Shown: positions 1 to 7,369, counted from the first letter of the stretch. The stretch is 11,603 nucleotides of DNA from Candidatus Aminicenantota bacterium (GCA_020355945.1 CP070627.1:7997048-8008650); one strand, 5' to 3'. The notes: a model not told the origin generated them from the letters alone. Numbers and translations are program-made.

Positions 1-770
1 ACCGTGGTGGTGCCTACGGCAATCAACTGCTTTGATTGCTTTAACCAGAGGATTCGCTTCCTATTCTCTTTAGTGATGGTGACGGTTTCCCTTCCCATTT
101 GGTGGTCAGCAATGTCTTCCACTTCGATCTTCCGGAAGGTGGCTTCCCCTACTGCCAATGTAATCTCAATGATTTCGGTCTTTTGTTTGATTTTTTCAAT
201 GACTTCGGGGGTAAAATGCAAACCGGCGGTGGGTGCGGCAATAGATCCGGGGATTTTAGAATAGACGGTCTGGTAACGTTCCAGGTCCAGGGTTTTAAAT
301 CTTACCGCTTCCGCGAATCTTCTTTTAATATACGGGGGCAGCGGTGCATAACCCGCCTTTAATACCGTATCAAAGGGCTTGTTGAAGCGTAACCTGCGCT
401 TCCCCCGCTGACCGATGCCCGTCACCTCCGCCCACAAGTTCTCTTCAAAAACCACCCGTTGACCCGGCTTAAATTTCCTGGCCGGGAGCGTTAACGCTTC
501 TACTTCATATGGGCTGGAGGTTTTTACAATTAACACATCCGCTTTTTTGCCGTTGATTTCACCCAACAGTCTGACCGGGATGACTTTTGAGTTGTTTACC
601 ACTAAAAAATCCCTGTCATCGATGAGTTCGGCGATATCTTTAAACCGGTGGTGGGAGATGTTCCCGGTTTTCCGTTCCACCACCATTAAGCGTGATTCAT
701 CACGTTTTTTCGCAGGGAACCGGGCAATACGATCCCCGGGCAAATCAAAATAAAAATCCTTTAATTTCAA
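1..770 (-). CDS. queA: QueA, S-adenosylmethionine:tRNA ribosyltransferase-isomerase (3' end outside window)
   Basis: QueA transfers and isomerises the ribosyl group of S-adenosylmethionine onto 7-aminomethyl-7-deazaguanine in tRNA, giving epoxyqueuosine. The visible 256 codons carry the family landmarks in order: an N-terminal YFDLPGDRIARFPAKKRDESR-like segment, LVVNNSKVIPVRLLG, PLPPYIKRR, RYQTVYSKIPGS, AAPTAGLHFTPEV, and AVGTTT at the window edge. The C-terminal third lies outside. No ATG fits: the preceding gene's TGA is in the same frame, and the first possible start after it is TTG (768-770), giving an N-terminus (M)KLKDFYFDLP that matches the family; there is no clear Shine-Dalgarno site, so translation may be coupled to the gene 9 bp upstream. 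One oddity: the usual LHVGLGTF stretch reads LAVGEATF and the following HxMHxE reads HQMGRE, so this is a divergent member. Identity is secure. Confidence 0.94.
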   Translation of the reverse strand, partial: MKLKDFYFDLPGDRIARFPAKKRDESRLMVVERKTGNISHHRFKDIAELIDDRDFLVVNNSKVIPVRLLGEINGKKADVLIVKTSSPYEVEALTLPARKFKPGQRVVFEENLWAEVTGIGQRGKRRLRFNKPFDTVLKAGYAPLPPYIKRRFAEAVRFKTLDLERYQTVYSKIPGSIAAPTAGLHFTPEVIEKIKQKTEIIEITLAVGEATFRKIEVEDIADHQMGRETVTITKENRKRILWLKQSKQLIAVGTTT

Positions 771-779
771 TTTAAATTT

Positions 780-1550
780 TCAATGATAAATTTCTTCCCT
801 GGTTCGCAAATCCAATTCCTGGTCAGGCCGTTCAAACATATCCGGGGTAACTTTCGGGTCAAACATGATTTCCCGGAAATTCAACTCCAGTCGTTTTTTT
901 CCTTTCAGGTAGTGAATCATTCGCGATGGAAACATAAACCCTTTTATTTTCTTGTAATCCAGGCAGCGGATCCGTTTTTCTAATGTTTCTTTATTGTATG
1001 AATCACCGAAAAAGAGGTCCCGGTAACGGATTTCCCTGAGGGTGTGGTCGGTTTGATCGATAAAGAAGGTGGTTTTTTTATTGTTAAAGGTTACTTCTAT
1101 ACCGATGGCTTTTTTCCCTTCGATTTCTGTTTGCCGGGTCAATGAAAAGCTGGCTTCTTTTTCCAGCAGGACCAGGGGGGTATGGTCCAGGTCCGATTGG
1201 TAATTCAGCGCCGGTTGGTCCACGATGGTACCCAGCCGATCCGCCCAGGCATTTTTGCCGTCAAAGGCCCGGATTATTGTCATCACAGTGCCTCTAAAGT
1301 CAAATTCTCCTTTCATCCGGGACTTTCTTCCTTTTTGAATCATCGTGATCTCGCCGGTAAAGGTTCGCGGGCCAAAGGAAAAACCGATTTCACCCTCGGC
1401 TTTATAATTGCTAAAATTCCTGACTCCTTCTTCGCCGCCAAGAGTGGTGATACATTGGTCTACAATTTCCCGGGGAGTCTGAGCCGAAACCGCTAAACCC
1501 GATAAAAAGACCAAAACACTTAATACGAGAAATATATGTAATGATTTCAT
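780..1550 (-). CDS. Exported LolA-like (outer-membrane lipoprotein-sorting-type) protein
   Basis: A 256-residue protein with a clear signal peptide (basic MKS, hydrophobic core LHIFLVLSVLVFLSGLAVS, likely cut near SAQT). The mature part has alternating beta-strand patterns (GEITMIQKGRKSRMKGEF, AFDGKNAWADRLG, IEVTFNNKKTTFFIDQTDHTL, REIRYRD) typical of the LolA/LolB-like half-barrel that holds a lipid. In such proteins the barrel shuttles or senses lipoproteins in the periplasm; this exact job is inferred. An ATG 12 bp upstream (1560-1562) is in frame, but GGAGG lies between the two and is spaced 5 nt from the ATG at 1548-1550, so the inner ATG is chosen. It sits 15 bp after the M28 peptidase gene and 9 bp before queA, indicating one transcript. 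The family assignment rests on pattern and length only. Confidence 0.7.
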   Translation of the reverse strand: MKSLHIFLVLSVLVFLSGLAVSAQTPREIVDQCITTLGGEEGVRNFSNYKAEGEIGFSFGPRTFTGEITMIQKGRKSRMKGEFDFRGTVMTIIRAFDGKNAWADRLGTIVDQPALNYQSDLDHTPLVLLEKEASFSLTRQTEIEGKKAIGIEVTFNNKKTTFFIDQTDHTLREIRYRDLFFGDSYNKETLEKRIRCLDYKKIKGFMFPSRMIHYLKGKKRLELNFREIMFDPKVTPDMFERPDQELDLRTREEIYH

Positions 1551-1565
1551 GGTGCCCTCCATTGA

Positions 1566-3227
1566 TTATTTTAACCGCGTTCCTGCCGGTAGATTGGCCA
1601 CTTCCCAGAGGGTAAGAAACACCAATTGGGTCGCTTTTTCTATTTTATCAGGAAGAATCCGGTCCACCGTATCCTCGGGCGTGTGCAGTTGATCGTGCAT
1701 ACCGGAATTGAACAGGAGGCAGGGGATCCCTTCTCGCATAAAAGGCGTATGATCCGAATTTCGAATAAATTCTTCCACACTGAGATTCAATTCAAAGTTA
1801 GCGGTTTTTTTATTGATGGTTTCTGCGATTTTAAAGAGTTCGGGGTATTGGTATTTCCCGATTACCCCGAGCTGGTCCACATCATTTCGGCCCACCATAT
1901 CCAGGCAAATCATGGCCAATGTTTTTTCCAGGGGGAAGATGGGATTTTTCACATAGTAACGTGCCCCCAGTAATCCTTTTTCTTCGGCGGTAAAAAGGAT
2001 GAACAGGATGGTGCGTTTGGGTTTTTGTTTTAGATTTTGGAAGGCTCGTGCCAGTTCCATAACCGCGGCAGTGCCGGAGGCATTGTCATCCGCTCCCGGG
2101 TACACCTGGCCCCGGTTATCTTTTCCAACGTGGTCATAATGCGCCCCCACAATGACTACTTCATGTTTCAATTCCGGGTCGCTTCCTTCCACTTTAGCCA
2201 CAATATTACCGGCCTCTACCGGCTCATTCTTAAAAAAGATATCCAGGGTGACTTTCTTACCAGGCAGTGAGAAAGAACCGGGTGTCATGGTGCTGTCAAT
2301 TTTCTTTTGAATCTCCAAAAGAGAATATTTTTCACCCAATATATAGTCTGCCAATTTGCCGTCAATCATCGCTGCCGGGATTTTAACCCCAAAATCCTCG
2401 CCGATGATTCGCATCCGGGGGGAAAATTGCCTGTACTTAATATCCTCATCGTGTTGTCTTTGCAACTGCTCTTTGAGCAGGGTGGGCCACCAGGTGCCGC
2501 TCATAAAAGAACCACCCCTGACAGAAAGTTCATCATGATTTAACGGGTCAGTGACAAAAAGAATGCCCACAGCTCCATGGTCCTGGGCATTAAGAATTTT
2601 ACGCAGCAGGGTGCCGTGCTTAGAATTTTTTTGACCGTCAAAGGGACTTTTTTCATCATTTTCACCGGGTTCATGGCGCATCACCAGTACAATCTTCCCG
2701 GCAGCATTGAAATTCTTGTAATCATTGTATTTGTGGTCCGGGGCAGTGATACCGTAACCGGCAAAAACCACCGGGGCAGTTACTTTTACTTCTGCTGAAA
2801 TAATAACCGGGAGAAAATCCCAATCCAACCGGGCATTCTTTACCATATTTACCCCGCCGGTCAAAGCGGTTTCTTCCACTATTAGTCGGACACCTTTATC
2901 CAGGCTGACGGTTTTTAGGTTCACCGGTTGGTAATAGGTCCCGGATTTACCGGCCCCCTCCACTTCATTTCCTGCCAGTACGGTGGTAATATATTTAATT
3001 GCCACTTCCATACCGCGCGCACCGGTCTCCCGCCCCCTGCAGTGATCGGAGGCCAGGAAATCAATATAAGAGACCAGCATCTTGCCCTTAATGGAGGCTT
3101 TCATTTGAAGAACTTCTTCCGGGAAAGCAGATGCCTCTAAACCCACAAAGGACAAGAAAATCAGCAAAAATGACCCACAGAGAATAAAAAGAAAGGGTTT
3201 GTTGAAGGGTTTTGTTTTACGTCTCAT
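1566..3227 (-). CDS. Secreted M28-family zinc metallopeptidase with PA domain
   Basis: A 553-residue exported zinc aminopeptidase-like enzyme, expected to release amino acids from peptides outside the cytoplasm. Residues about 10-35 form a signal peptide (KPF..FLFILCGSFLLIFLSFVGL). About 140-290 looks like a protease-associated (PA) domain (VFAGYGITAPDHKYNDY, AGKIVLVMRHEPGE, GAVGILFVTDP). The M28 catalytic domain spans about 340-545 and keeps all co-catalytic zinc positions: H363 in GAHYDHVG, D380 in GADDNASG, E415/E416 in TAEEKG, D443 in LDMVGR and H515 in LHTPEDT. The start is supported by AAGGAG five nt before the ATG. It is first in a minus-strand run with the LolA-like gene and queA. The natural substrate cannot be read from sequence. 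Confidence 0.93.
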   Translation of the reverse strand: MRRKTKPFNKPFLFILCGSFLLIFLSFVGLEASAFPEEVLQMKASIKGKMLVSYIDFLASDHCRGRETGARGMEVAIKYITTVLAGNEVEGAGKSGTYYQPVNLKTVSLDKGVRLIVEETALTGGVNMVKNARLDWDFLPVIISAEVKVTAPVVFAGYGITAPDHKYNDYKNFNAAGKIVLVMRHEPGENDEKSPFDGQKNSKHGTLLRKILNAQDHGAVGILFVTDPLNHDELSVRGGSFMSGTWWPTLLKEQLQRQHDEDIKYRQFSPRMRIIGEDFGVKIPAAMIDGKLADYILGEKYSLLEIQKKIDSTMTPGSFSLPGKKVTLDIFFKNEPVEAGNIVAKVEGSDPELKHEVVIVGAHYDHVGKDNRGQVYPGADDNASGTAAVMELARAFQNLKQKPKRTILFILFTAEEKGLLGARYYVKNPIFPLEKTLAMICLDMVGRNDVDQLGVIGKYQYPELFKIAETINKKTANFELNLSVEEFIRNSDHTPFMREGIPCLLFNSGMHDQLHTPEDTVDRILPDKIEKATQLVFLTLWEVANLPAGTRLK

Positions 3228-3244
3228 AGTCGCTCCTTTTTTTA

Positions 3245-3273
3245 ATAATACATAAATACGTAAAATCGATAAA
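3245..3273 (-). promoter_or_regulatory. Weak candidate promoter for the M28-LolA-queA run
   Basis: On the minus strand TTTATC and TATTAT are separated by 17 nt. The predicted start point would fall almost on the Shine-Dalgarno site of the peptidase gene, which makes this doubtful. The surrounding divergent gap is very A+T rich, so chance matches are expected. Confidence 0.2.
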
Positions 3274-3293
3274 CAAAGTTTGCTTTTTTGCTC

Positions 3294-3320
3294 TTTACAT
3301 CAAAGAGGCTTTATTATAAA
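3294..3320 (+). promoter_or_regulatory. Candidate promoter for the leuC-leuD-dehydrogenase operon
   Basis: TTTACA and TATAAA are separated by 15 nt, short for a sigma-70 promoter, 28 nt before the LeuC-type start codon. It lies in the 121-bp divergent gap, so a plus-strand promoter must be here or nearby. No leader-peptide attenuator or T-box-like structure is visible in the short leader. Confidence 0.35.
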
Positions 3321-3348
3321 ATATCAGATTACTTTCTAGGAGTAACCA

Positions 3349-4596
3349 ATGGCGAAAACATTTGCAGAAAAATTGATGAGCCGGAAAGCAGGCAAAGATG
3401 TGTCAGCCGGCGCCATTGTCTCAGTGGAACCCGATTATGTAATGAGTCATGATAATGCAGCGGCCATAGCCAATACCTTTAAAAAAATCGGTGTGAGCCA
3501 GGTCAAGTACCCGGACCGAGTGGTTATTATATTGGACCATGAAGTCCCGGCGCCGAAAGAGTCTTCTGCTGCCAATCACAAAGAGGCCAGGAAATTCGCG
3601 GCAGAGCAGGGGATTTCCAATTTTTACGATATTAACCAGGGTATTTGTCACCAGGTGTTTGTAGAAGAGGGTTTTGCCATGCCTGGCAAACTGGTGGTGG
3701 GTTCTGATTCCCATACCACCACCTATGGCGCGCTGGGTGCATTTGCTGCGGGTATTGGCCGCTCCGAAGTGGCTGCCATCTGGGCTACCGGGGAACTGTG
3801 GTTCCAGGTACCGGAAACAATAAAAATAATAATCAAGGGACTCATACCAAAACATATTACCCCCAAAGATATTGCCCTTTATATTATCGGCCAAATTAAA
3901 TCCGACGGCGCCGATTACAAGGCCGTCGAGTTTACCGGTGAAACCGTAGGGTATATGGAAATTGGCGAGCGCATGGTGCTTACCAATATGGCAGCAGAAA
4001 TGGGGGCCAAAAACGGATATGTGCCACCGGATTATATCACCTTCGACTACATCAGGGGACGGGCTAAAGCTGAATTTGAACCCCTCTATTCCGATGAAGA
4101 CGCCCATTTTTATCAAACCCTGGAGTTTGATATATCCGGGATTTCTCCTTCCGTAGCCAAACCCCATACGGTTGATAATTATGCTCCCATAGAAGAGGTA
4201 GAGGGGACCAAAATTGACCAGGCGTTAATCGGCACCTGCACCAATGGCAGGTTAGCAGACCTGGACCTGGCTGCTGAAATTTTAAAAGGTAAAAAAGTCA
4301 AGGCCAGGACCCTGATCATTCCGGCTTCAAGGGGTATTTACCTGGAAGCCTTAAAAAAAGGATTAATGGAAACGTTTATTGATGCAGGGGCAATGGTATT
4401 AAATCCCGGGTGCGGGCCCTGCCTGGGGGCTCATCAAGGGGTGATGGCACCGGGTGAGGTTACCTTTTCAACCGCTAACCGTAACTTTAAAGGCCGAATG
4501 GGATGCCGGGACGCGGAAATTTACCTGGGTTCTCCATTGTCCGTAGCTGCATCCGCGGTTACCGGAGAAATTACTCACCCCGGGAGGTTCTTATGA
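3349..4596 (+). CDS. leuC: LeuC/homoaconitase-type dehydratase large subunit
   Basis: A 415-residue [4Fe-4S] hydro-lyase large subunit of the aconitase superfamily, in the short form shared by prokaryotic isopropylmalate isomerases and homoaconitases. The three cluster cysteines are visible: C297 in IGTCTNGR and C355/C358 in NPGCGPCLG. Other landmarks are GSDSHTTTYGALGAFAAGIG (119-137), the C-terminal STANRNFKGRMG, and LGSPLSVAASAVTGEI. Such enzymes isomerise 2-isopropylmalate, homocitrate, citramalate or citrate. The start has AGGAG 6 nt upstream of ATG. The stop overlaps the small-subunit start by ATGA, so the two subunits are translationally coupled. The symbol denotes the family; the substrate is open because the downstream dehydrogenase has isocitrate-type motifs. 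Confidence 0.9.
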   Translation: MAKTFAEKLMSRKAGKDVSAGAIVSVEPDYVMSHDNAAAIANTFKKIGVSQVKYPDRVVIILDHEVPAPKESSAANHKEARKFAAEQGISNFYDINQGICHQVFVEEGFAMPGKLVVGSDSHTTTYGALGAFAAGIGRSEVAAIWATGELWFQVPETIKIIIKGLIPKHITPKDIALYIIGQIKSDGADYKAVEFTGETVGYMEIGERMVLTNMAAEMGAKNGYVPPDYITFDYIRGRAKAEFEPLYSDEDAHFYQTLEFDISGISPSVAKPHTVDNYAPIEEVEGTKIDQALIGTCTNGRLADLDLAAEILKGKKVKARTLIIPASRGIYLEALKKGLMETFIDAGAMVLNPGCGPCLGAHQGVMAPGEVTFSTANRNFKGRMGCRDAEIYLGSPLSVAASAVTGEITHPGRFL

Positions 4597-5093
4597 TTAG
4601 CAAATTTACAGGAAATGTATGGAAATACGGCGATGACATCAATACAGATGTGATTTTTCCCGGGAAATACACCTACCAGAAAATGGAACCCCAGGAGATG
4701 GCCAAACATGCCCTGGAAGACCTGGACCCTGAGTTTATCAATAAAGTAAAGGACGGCGATATCCTGGTGGCGGGAAAGAACTTTGGTATGGGCTCCTCCC
4801 GGGAGCAAGCTGCCGTGGCCATCAAATATGCCGGGATACGAGTAATCATTGCCAAATCTTTTTCACGCATTTACTTCAGGAACGCCATCAATGCCGGTAT
4901 GCCAGCCATCAAAGCACCGGAAGCAGTGGCAGCCCTGGAAACCGGGGACCAGGTTACCGTGGATATGGAAAAAGGTGAAATCATTACTCCTAAAGGTACA
5001 TTTTCCTTCCCACCTTATCCCCCAACCGTGATGGACATTTTGAACAATAACGGTTTAATTAATTACGTCAAAACGAAAATAAGCAGTAGGTAG
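4593..5093 (+). CDS. leuD: LeuD/homoaconitase-type dehydratase small subunit
   Basis: A 166-residue swivel-domain partner of the preceding large subunit, the usual length for LeuD. It shows KYGDDINTDVIFPGKYTY (11-28), GDILVAGKNFGMGSSREQA (55-73), IIAKSFSRIYFRNAINAG and the C-terminal PPYPPTVMDIL. Together with the large subunit it forms the active site that dehydrates and rehydrates the substrate. The ATG is chosen because GGGAGG lies 5 nt upstream and the ATGA overlap with the large subunit is typical of this pair; an upstream in-frame extension has no support. Two points differ from common LeuD: the NFGCGSSRE cysteine is methionine, and the substrate loop after IFPG reads KYTYQK rather than ARYLNT. 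The stop codon lies inside the first degenerate unit of the downstream repeats. Confidence 0.9.
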   Translation: MISKFTGNVWKYGDDINTDVIFPGKYTYQKMEPQEMAKHALEDLDPEFINKVKDGDILVAGKNFGMGSSREQAAVAIKYAGIRVIIAKSFSRIYFRNAINAGMPAIKAPEAVAALETGDQVTVDMEKGEIITPKGTFSFPPYPPTVMDILNNNGLINYVKTKISSR

Positions 5094-5105
5094 TAAGCAT
5101 AGTAT

Positions 5106-5161
5106 GTAGTAGGTAGTAGGTAGTAGGTAGTAGGTAGTAAGTAGTAAGTAGTAAGTAGTAG
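5106..5161 (+). repeat. Heptanucleotide tandem repeat, 8 units
   Basis: Eight contiguous 7-bp units: four GTAGTAG, three GTAGTAA, then one GTAGTAG. Degenerate related units extend left over the leuD stop codon (GTAGGTAGTAAG at 5086-5097) and right (AAGTAGAAGG at 5167-5176). The array fills much of the 158-bp gap between leuD and the dehydrogenase gene, where no promoter or terminator is evident. Homogeneous units suggest slippage-driven growth; a length-dependent effect on the downstream gene is possible but unproven. Confidence 0.93.
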
Positions 5162-5251
5162 GAATTAAGTAGAAGGCCGCAGGAATTGAAAAAACAAATG
5201 AGTAAACAACTCAATATTCAGTTTGATATCTAGAAAATAAAAGGAGGAGAT

Positions 5252-6439
5252 ATGTCAAAAAGAACAATCGTTGCAATGCCCGGGGACGGCATTGGTAAGA
5301 TAGTATTGCCCGAAGCTGTCCGTGTACTGGAAGCTGCCGGTTTTGCAGCAGACTATGTCCATGCAGACATTGGTTGGGAATTTTGGTGCAAAGAGGGGAA
5401 TCCCCTCCCCCAACGCACATTGGATTTATTGGAAAAACATAAAATCGGTTTATTTGGTGCCATTACTTCCAAGCCCAAGGCAGAAGCTGCCAAAGAATTG
5501 GTGCCGGAACTTCAAAACAAAGGATATGTGTATTACAGCCCCATTGTAGGATTGAGACAACATTTCAATTTAGATATCTGCATGCGGCCCTGCAAAACCT
5601 TTAAAGGCAACCCTCTTAATTTTATCCGCAAAGGAAAAGGGGGTGTAATAGAAGAACCGGAAGTGGATGTAGTGATTTTCCGTCAGAATACCGAAGGACT
5701 TTATGCCGGTGTGGAGTGGACCAATCCCCCGGATGATGTATATGCAGCATTAAAAACTCACCCTAAATTTAAAAAATTCGCCGACACTCCCAAAGAGGAG
5801 TTAGCCATTTCCACCCGTATTATTACAAAAAAGGCCACGGAACGCATCATCAGGGCAGCCTTTGAACACGCCAAAAAATTCGGGTACAAATCCGTAACCG
5901 TTTGCGAAAAACCCAACGTGATCCGTGAAACTTCAGGTATGATGTTAGCCATTGGCAAAGAGGTGGCCAAAGAATACCAGGGCATTGAATTATGGAACAC
6001 CAATATCGATGCCCAGATGATGTGGCTGACTAAGAACCCGGAAGATTATGGGGTGATTGTCAGTAGTAACATGTTTGGTGACATTGTTTCCGATGGTTTT
6101 GCCGGTTTAGTGGGTGGTTTGGGTTTTGCATGTTCTGCCAATATCGGTGAAGAGGTGGCTATTTTTGAACCGACTCATGGTTCTGCCCCCAAATATGCAG
6201 AATACGAAACCTCTATTGTCAATCCCATTGCCATGGTACTTTCCGCTTGCATGATGCTGGATCACCTGGGTGAGACTGACAAAGCCAAAAAAATTCGTAC
6301 AGCCATCGCCAAAGTAATAGAAGAGGGTAAAATCATGGCCTATGATATGTTGAAACTGAAGGGTTCCCCGCAAGTGCTTAAACAAGGTGCTGCTTCCATC
6401 ACCCAGGTAACAGACGCGATTATTAAGAATTTGAAATAA
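5252..6439 (+). CDS. Isocitrate/isopropylmalate-family dehydrogenase, probably isocitrate- or homoisocitrate-type
   Basis: A 395-residue beta-decarboxylating dehydrogenase. Visible family parts: N-terminal MPGDGIG (9-15), the arginines R102 and R112 (GLRQHFNLDICMRPCK), NTEGLYAG (146-153), K220 with N222 in EKPNV, metal aspartates D253, D277 and D281 (NIDAQ, FGDIVSD), and the coenzyme loop THGSAPKY (308-315) followed by NPIAM. NTEG-x-Y, and S96/R102 in SPIVGLR, match the isocitrate dehydrogenase pattern S-x-N-x-x-x-R except that N is I; isopropylmalate dehydrogenases instead carry ExLLR. Lys-Tyr after AP matches NADP-dependent isocitrate dehydrogenase. AAGGAGG precedes the ATG with standard spacing. 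With the dehydratase pair upstream it could convert citrate via isocitrate to 2-oxoglutarate. Homoisocitrate or isopropylmalate are alternatives. Confidence 0.88.
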   Translation: MSKRTIVAMPGDGIGKIVLPEAVRVLEAAGFAADYVHADIGWEFWCKEGNPLPQRTLDLLEKHKIGLFGAITSKPKAEAAKELVPELQNKGYVYYSPIVGLRQHFNLDICMRPCKTFKGNPLNFIRKGKGGVIEEPEVDVVIFRQNTEGLYAGVEWTNPPDDVYAALKTHPKFKKFADTPKEELAISTRIITKKATERIIRAAFEHAKKFGYKSVTVCEKPNVIRETSGMMLAIGKEVAKEYQGIELWNTNIDAQMMWLTKNPEDYGVIVSSNMFGDIVSDGFAGLVGGLGFACSANIGEEVAIFEPTHGSAPKYAEYETSIVNPIAMVLSACMMLDHLGETDKAKKIRTAIAKVIEEGKIMAYDMLKLKGSPQVLKQGAASITQVTDAIIKNLK

Positions 6440-6472
6440 ATTGCTACTGGCAGGCCCGGGCGCGAGCATCCT

Positions 6473-6859
6473 TTACCAGATTACTTCTATCCCTTCAACC
6501 TCATCGAATTGACCATCTGGCGATATGATAGGTATATCTAAATATTTCGCTGTTGCCAGTATTAACCTATCGTGTAGTTCATTGAAGTAAACAGTTCTTG
6601 CTGTTAATATTATTTCAGTTGATAAGTTGATAACTTTATAGATGTTAGATAGCCGAATTTTTTCCACTACTTCTTCCAACGATACTTGAATCCTATTTTT
6701 TTCCGCCAGGTACAATATTTCCATTAAACTAACCGCAGAAATATAAAATAGACATTCGTTATTATCAGCTTTTTCAAATATTTCCCTTACTTCCCTGGTT
6801 AAATTACTCGAATCTGTTAGATATCTAACCAGTGTTACAGTGTCTAATAGATATTCCAT
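6473..6859 (-). CDS. vapC: VapC-type PIN-domain ribonuclease toxin
   Basis: A 128-residue PIN-domain protein, predicted to be an Mg2+-dependent RNase that blocks growth when free of its antitoxin. The four acidic positions are visible: D6 in YLLDTVT, E47 in SLMEIL, D97 in LHDRLILATA and D115 in SPDGQF. The usual LLDTN asparagine is replaced by valine. ATG 6857-6859 overlaps the antitoxin TGA by one base (TGATG); a TTG three bases earlier is in frame but less likely. There is no separate Shine-Dalgarno site, so translation is coupled to the antitoxin. Its 3' end converges on the dehydrogenase gene with only 33 bp between. Confidence 0.87.
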   Translation of the reverse strand: MEYLLDTVTLVRYLTDSSNLTREVREIFEKADNNECLFYISAVSLMEILYLAEKNRIQVSLEEVVEKIRLSNIYKVINLSTEIILTARTVYFNELHDRLILATAKYLDIPIISPDGQFDEVEGIEVIW

Positions 6860-7107
6860 CAATAAAACTTTTTACGGTCTAAATTTGACTGGATTTCGCT
6901 GCGGATGGTTTTTAACTCTTTCTGGATATCCAGGTTTTCAAACCCCTTATTCTTCCAAATTCCCCTTACACTGATGGGCTTTTTTTGCTTCACTTTACTG
7001 GTATACAAGATATATTCTATAAAATTTTCAATTTCATCTAACCTATCAGCAGGGACAAAAGACAAATCGTCAATAATTTCTATTTTTTTTAATCGAGTAT
7101 TGTTCAT
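6859..7107 (-). CDS. VapB/DUF2281-like antitoxin of the PIN toxin
   Basis: An 82-residue, charged protein directly upstream of and overlapping the PIN toxin, the standard antitoxin position. The N-terminal half (LSFVPADRLDEIENFIEYIL) resembles the LP-x-x-x-x-E-V-x-DFIxFL helix of DUF2281/VapB-like antitoxins. It is followed by KKPISVRGIWKNKGF, a segment often seen in those antitoxins as the toxin-wrapping tail. It would bind the toxin and, as a complex, repress its own promoter. The start has AGAGGA six nt upstream. The function rests on position and pattern. Confidence 0.78.
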   Translation of the reverse strand: MNNTRLKKIEIIDDLSFVPADRLDEIENFIEYILYTSKVKQKKPISVRGIWKNKGFENLDIQKELKTIRSEIQSNLDRKKFY

Positions 7108-7129
7108 CGTACGTCCTCTTTCATCCTAT

Positions 7130-7158
7130 ATTATACTTTACATTTCATCATTTTTCAA
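7130..7158 (-). promoter_or_regulatory. Sigma-70-type promoter of the toxin-antitoxin pair
   Basis: On the minus strand, TTGAAA and a perfect TATAAT are separated by exactly 17 nt, with a predicted start about 16 nt before the antitoxin ATG. This is the best promoter match in the window. The -10 region sits in a short A/T palindrome (TATAATATA), a possible place for autoregulatory binding. Confidence 0.75.
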
Positions 7159-7219
7159 CTTCTTATTCAAGGGCAGGCAAAGAAAATTGAGGCTATTGTC
7201 TAATTGCCTAACGAATAAG

Positions 7220-7248
7220 TTGATTTTTTTCCTCATTTGTGATATGTT
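7220..7248 (+). promoter_or_regulatory. Candidate promoter of the truncated antitoxin-like gene
   Basis: TTGATT and TATGTT are separated by 17 nt on the plus strand, about 30 nt upstream of the start codon of the 29-codon relic. It appears to be a surviving promoter that now drives transcription into the repeat and possibly into the VWFA gene beyond it. Confidence 0.45.
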
Positions 7249-7279
7249 GTGATTTTACCAGATAAAAAGGAGATCAGAA

Positions 7280-7369
7280 ATGGTTTTTGTCGAAGCAAAG
7301 GTGATTGACTCCACTCATCTGGAGTTGTCTAAGCCAATTGAGGAGGCAGAAGGGGGGACAGGTAATTAA
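7280..7369 (+). pseudogene. Truncated antitoxin-like gene (29 codons) ending in repeat copy A
   Basis: An ATG with AAAGGAG seven nt upstream opens a reading frame starting MVFVEAKVIDSTHLELSKPI. The pattern EAKxIDxTHLELxxPI resembles N-termini of small (about 70-90 residue) antitoxin-like proteins. After Pro-Ile the frame runs through EEAEGG into repeat copy A and stops at its TAA, ending Thr-Gly-Asn. Translation signals are intact but the C-terminal part expected of such proteins is missing. The most likely reading is a gene cut by arrival of the repeat. The family match is from pattern only. Confidence 0.5.

Noticed and set aside
1..3227. A special functional link between queA and the peptidase/LolA-like genes
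   Set aside because: Close spacing suggests co-transcription, but nothing in the sequence ties tRNA modification to the secreted proteins; chance operon neighbours are the simpler view.
3421..4167. A 248-codon open frame on the minus strand
   Set aside because: It lies wholly antisense to the LeuC-type gene, has no Shine-Dalgarno site and shows a composition (rich in Gly, His, Phe, Cys) expected from reading a coding strand backwards.
5086..5176. CRISPR-like tandem structure
   Set aside because: Units are 7 bp and contiguous with no spacers; it is a simple tandem repeat.
6440..6472. Terminator between the convergent dehydrogenase and toxin genes
   Set aside because: The 33-bp gap has a short CCCGGG palindrome but no stem with a T-run in either direction.
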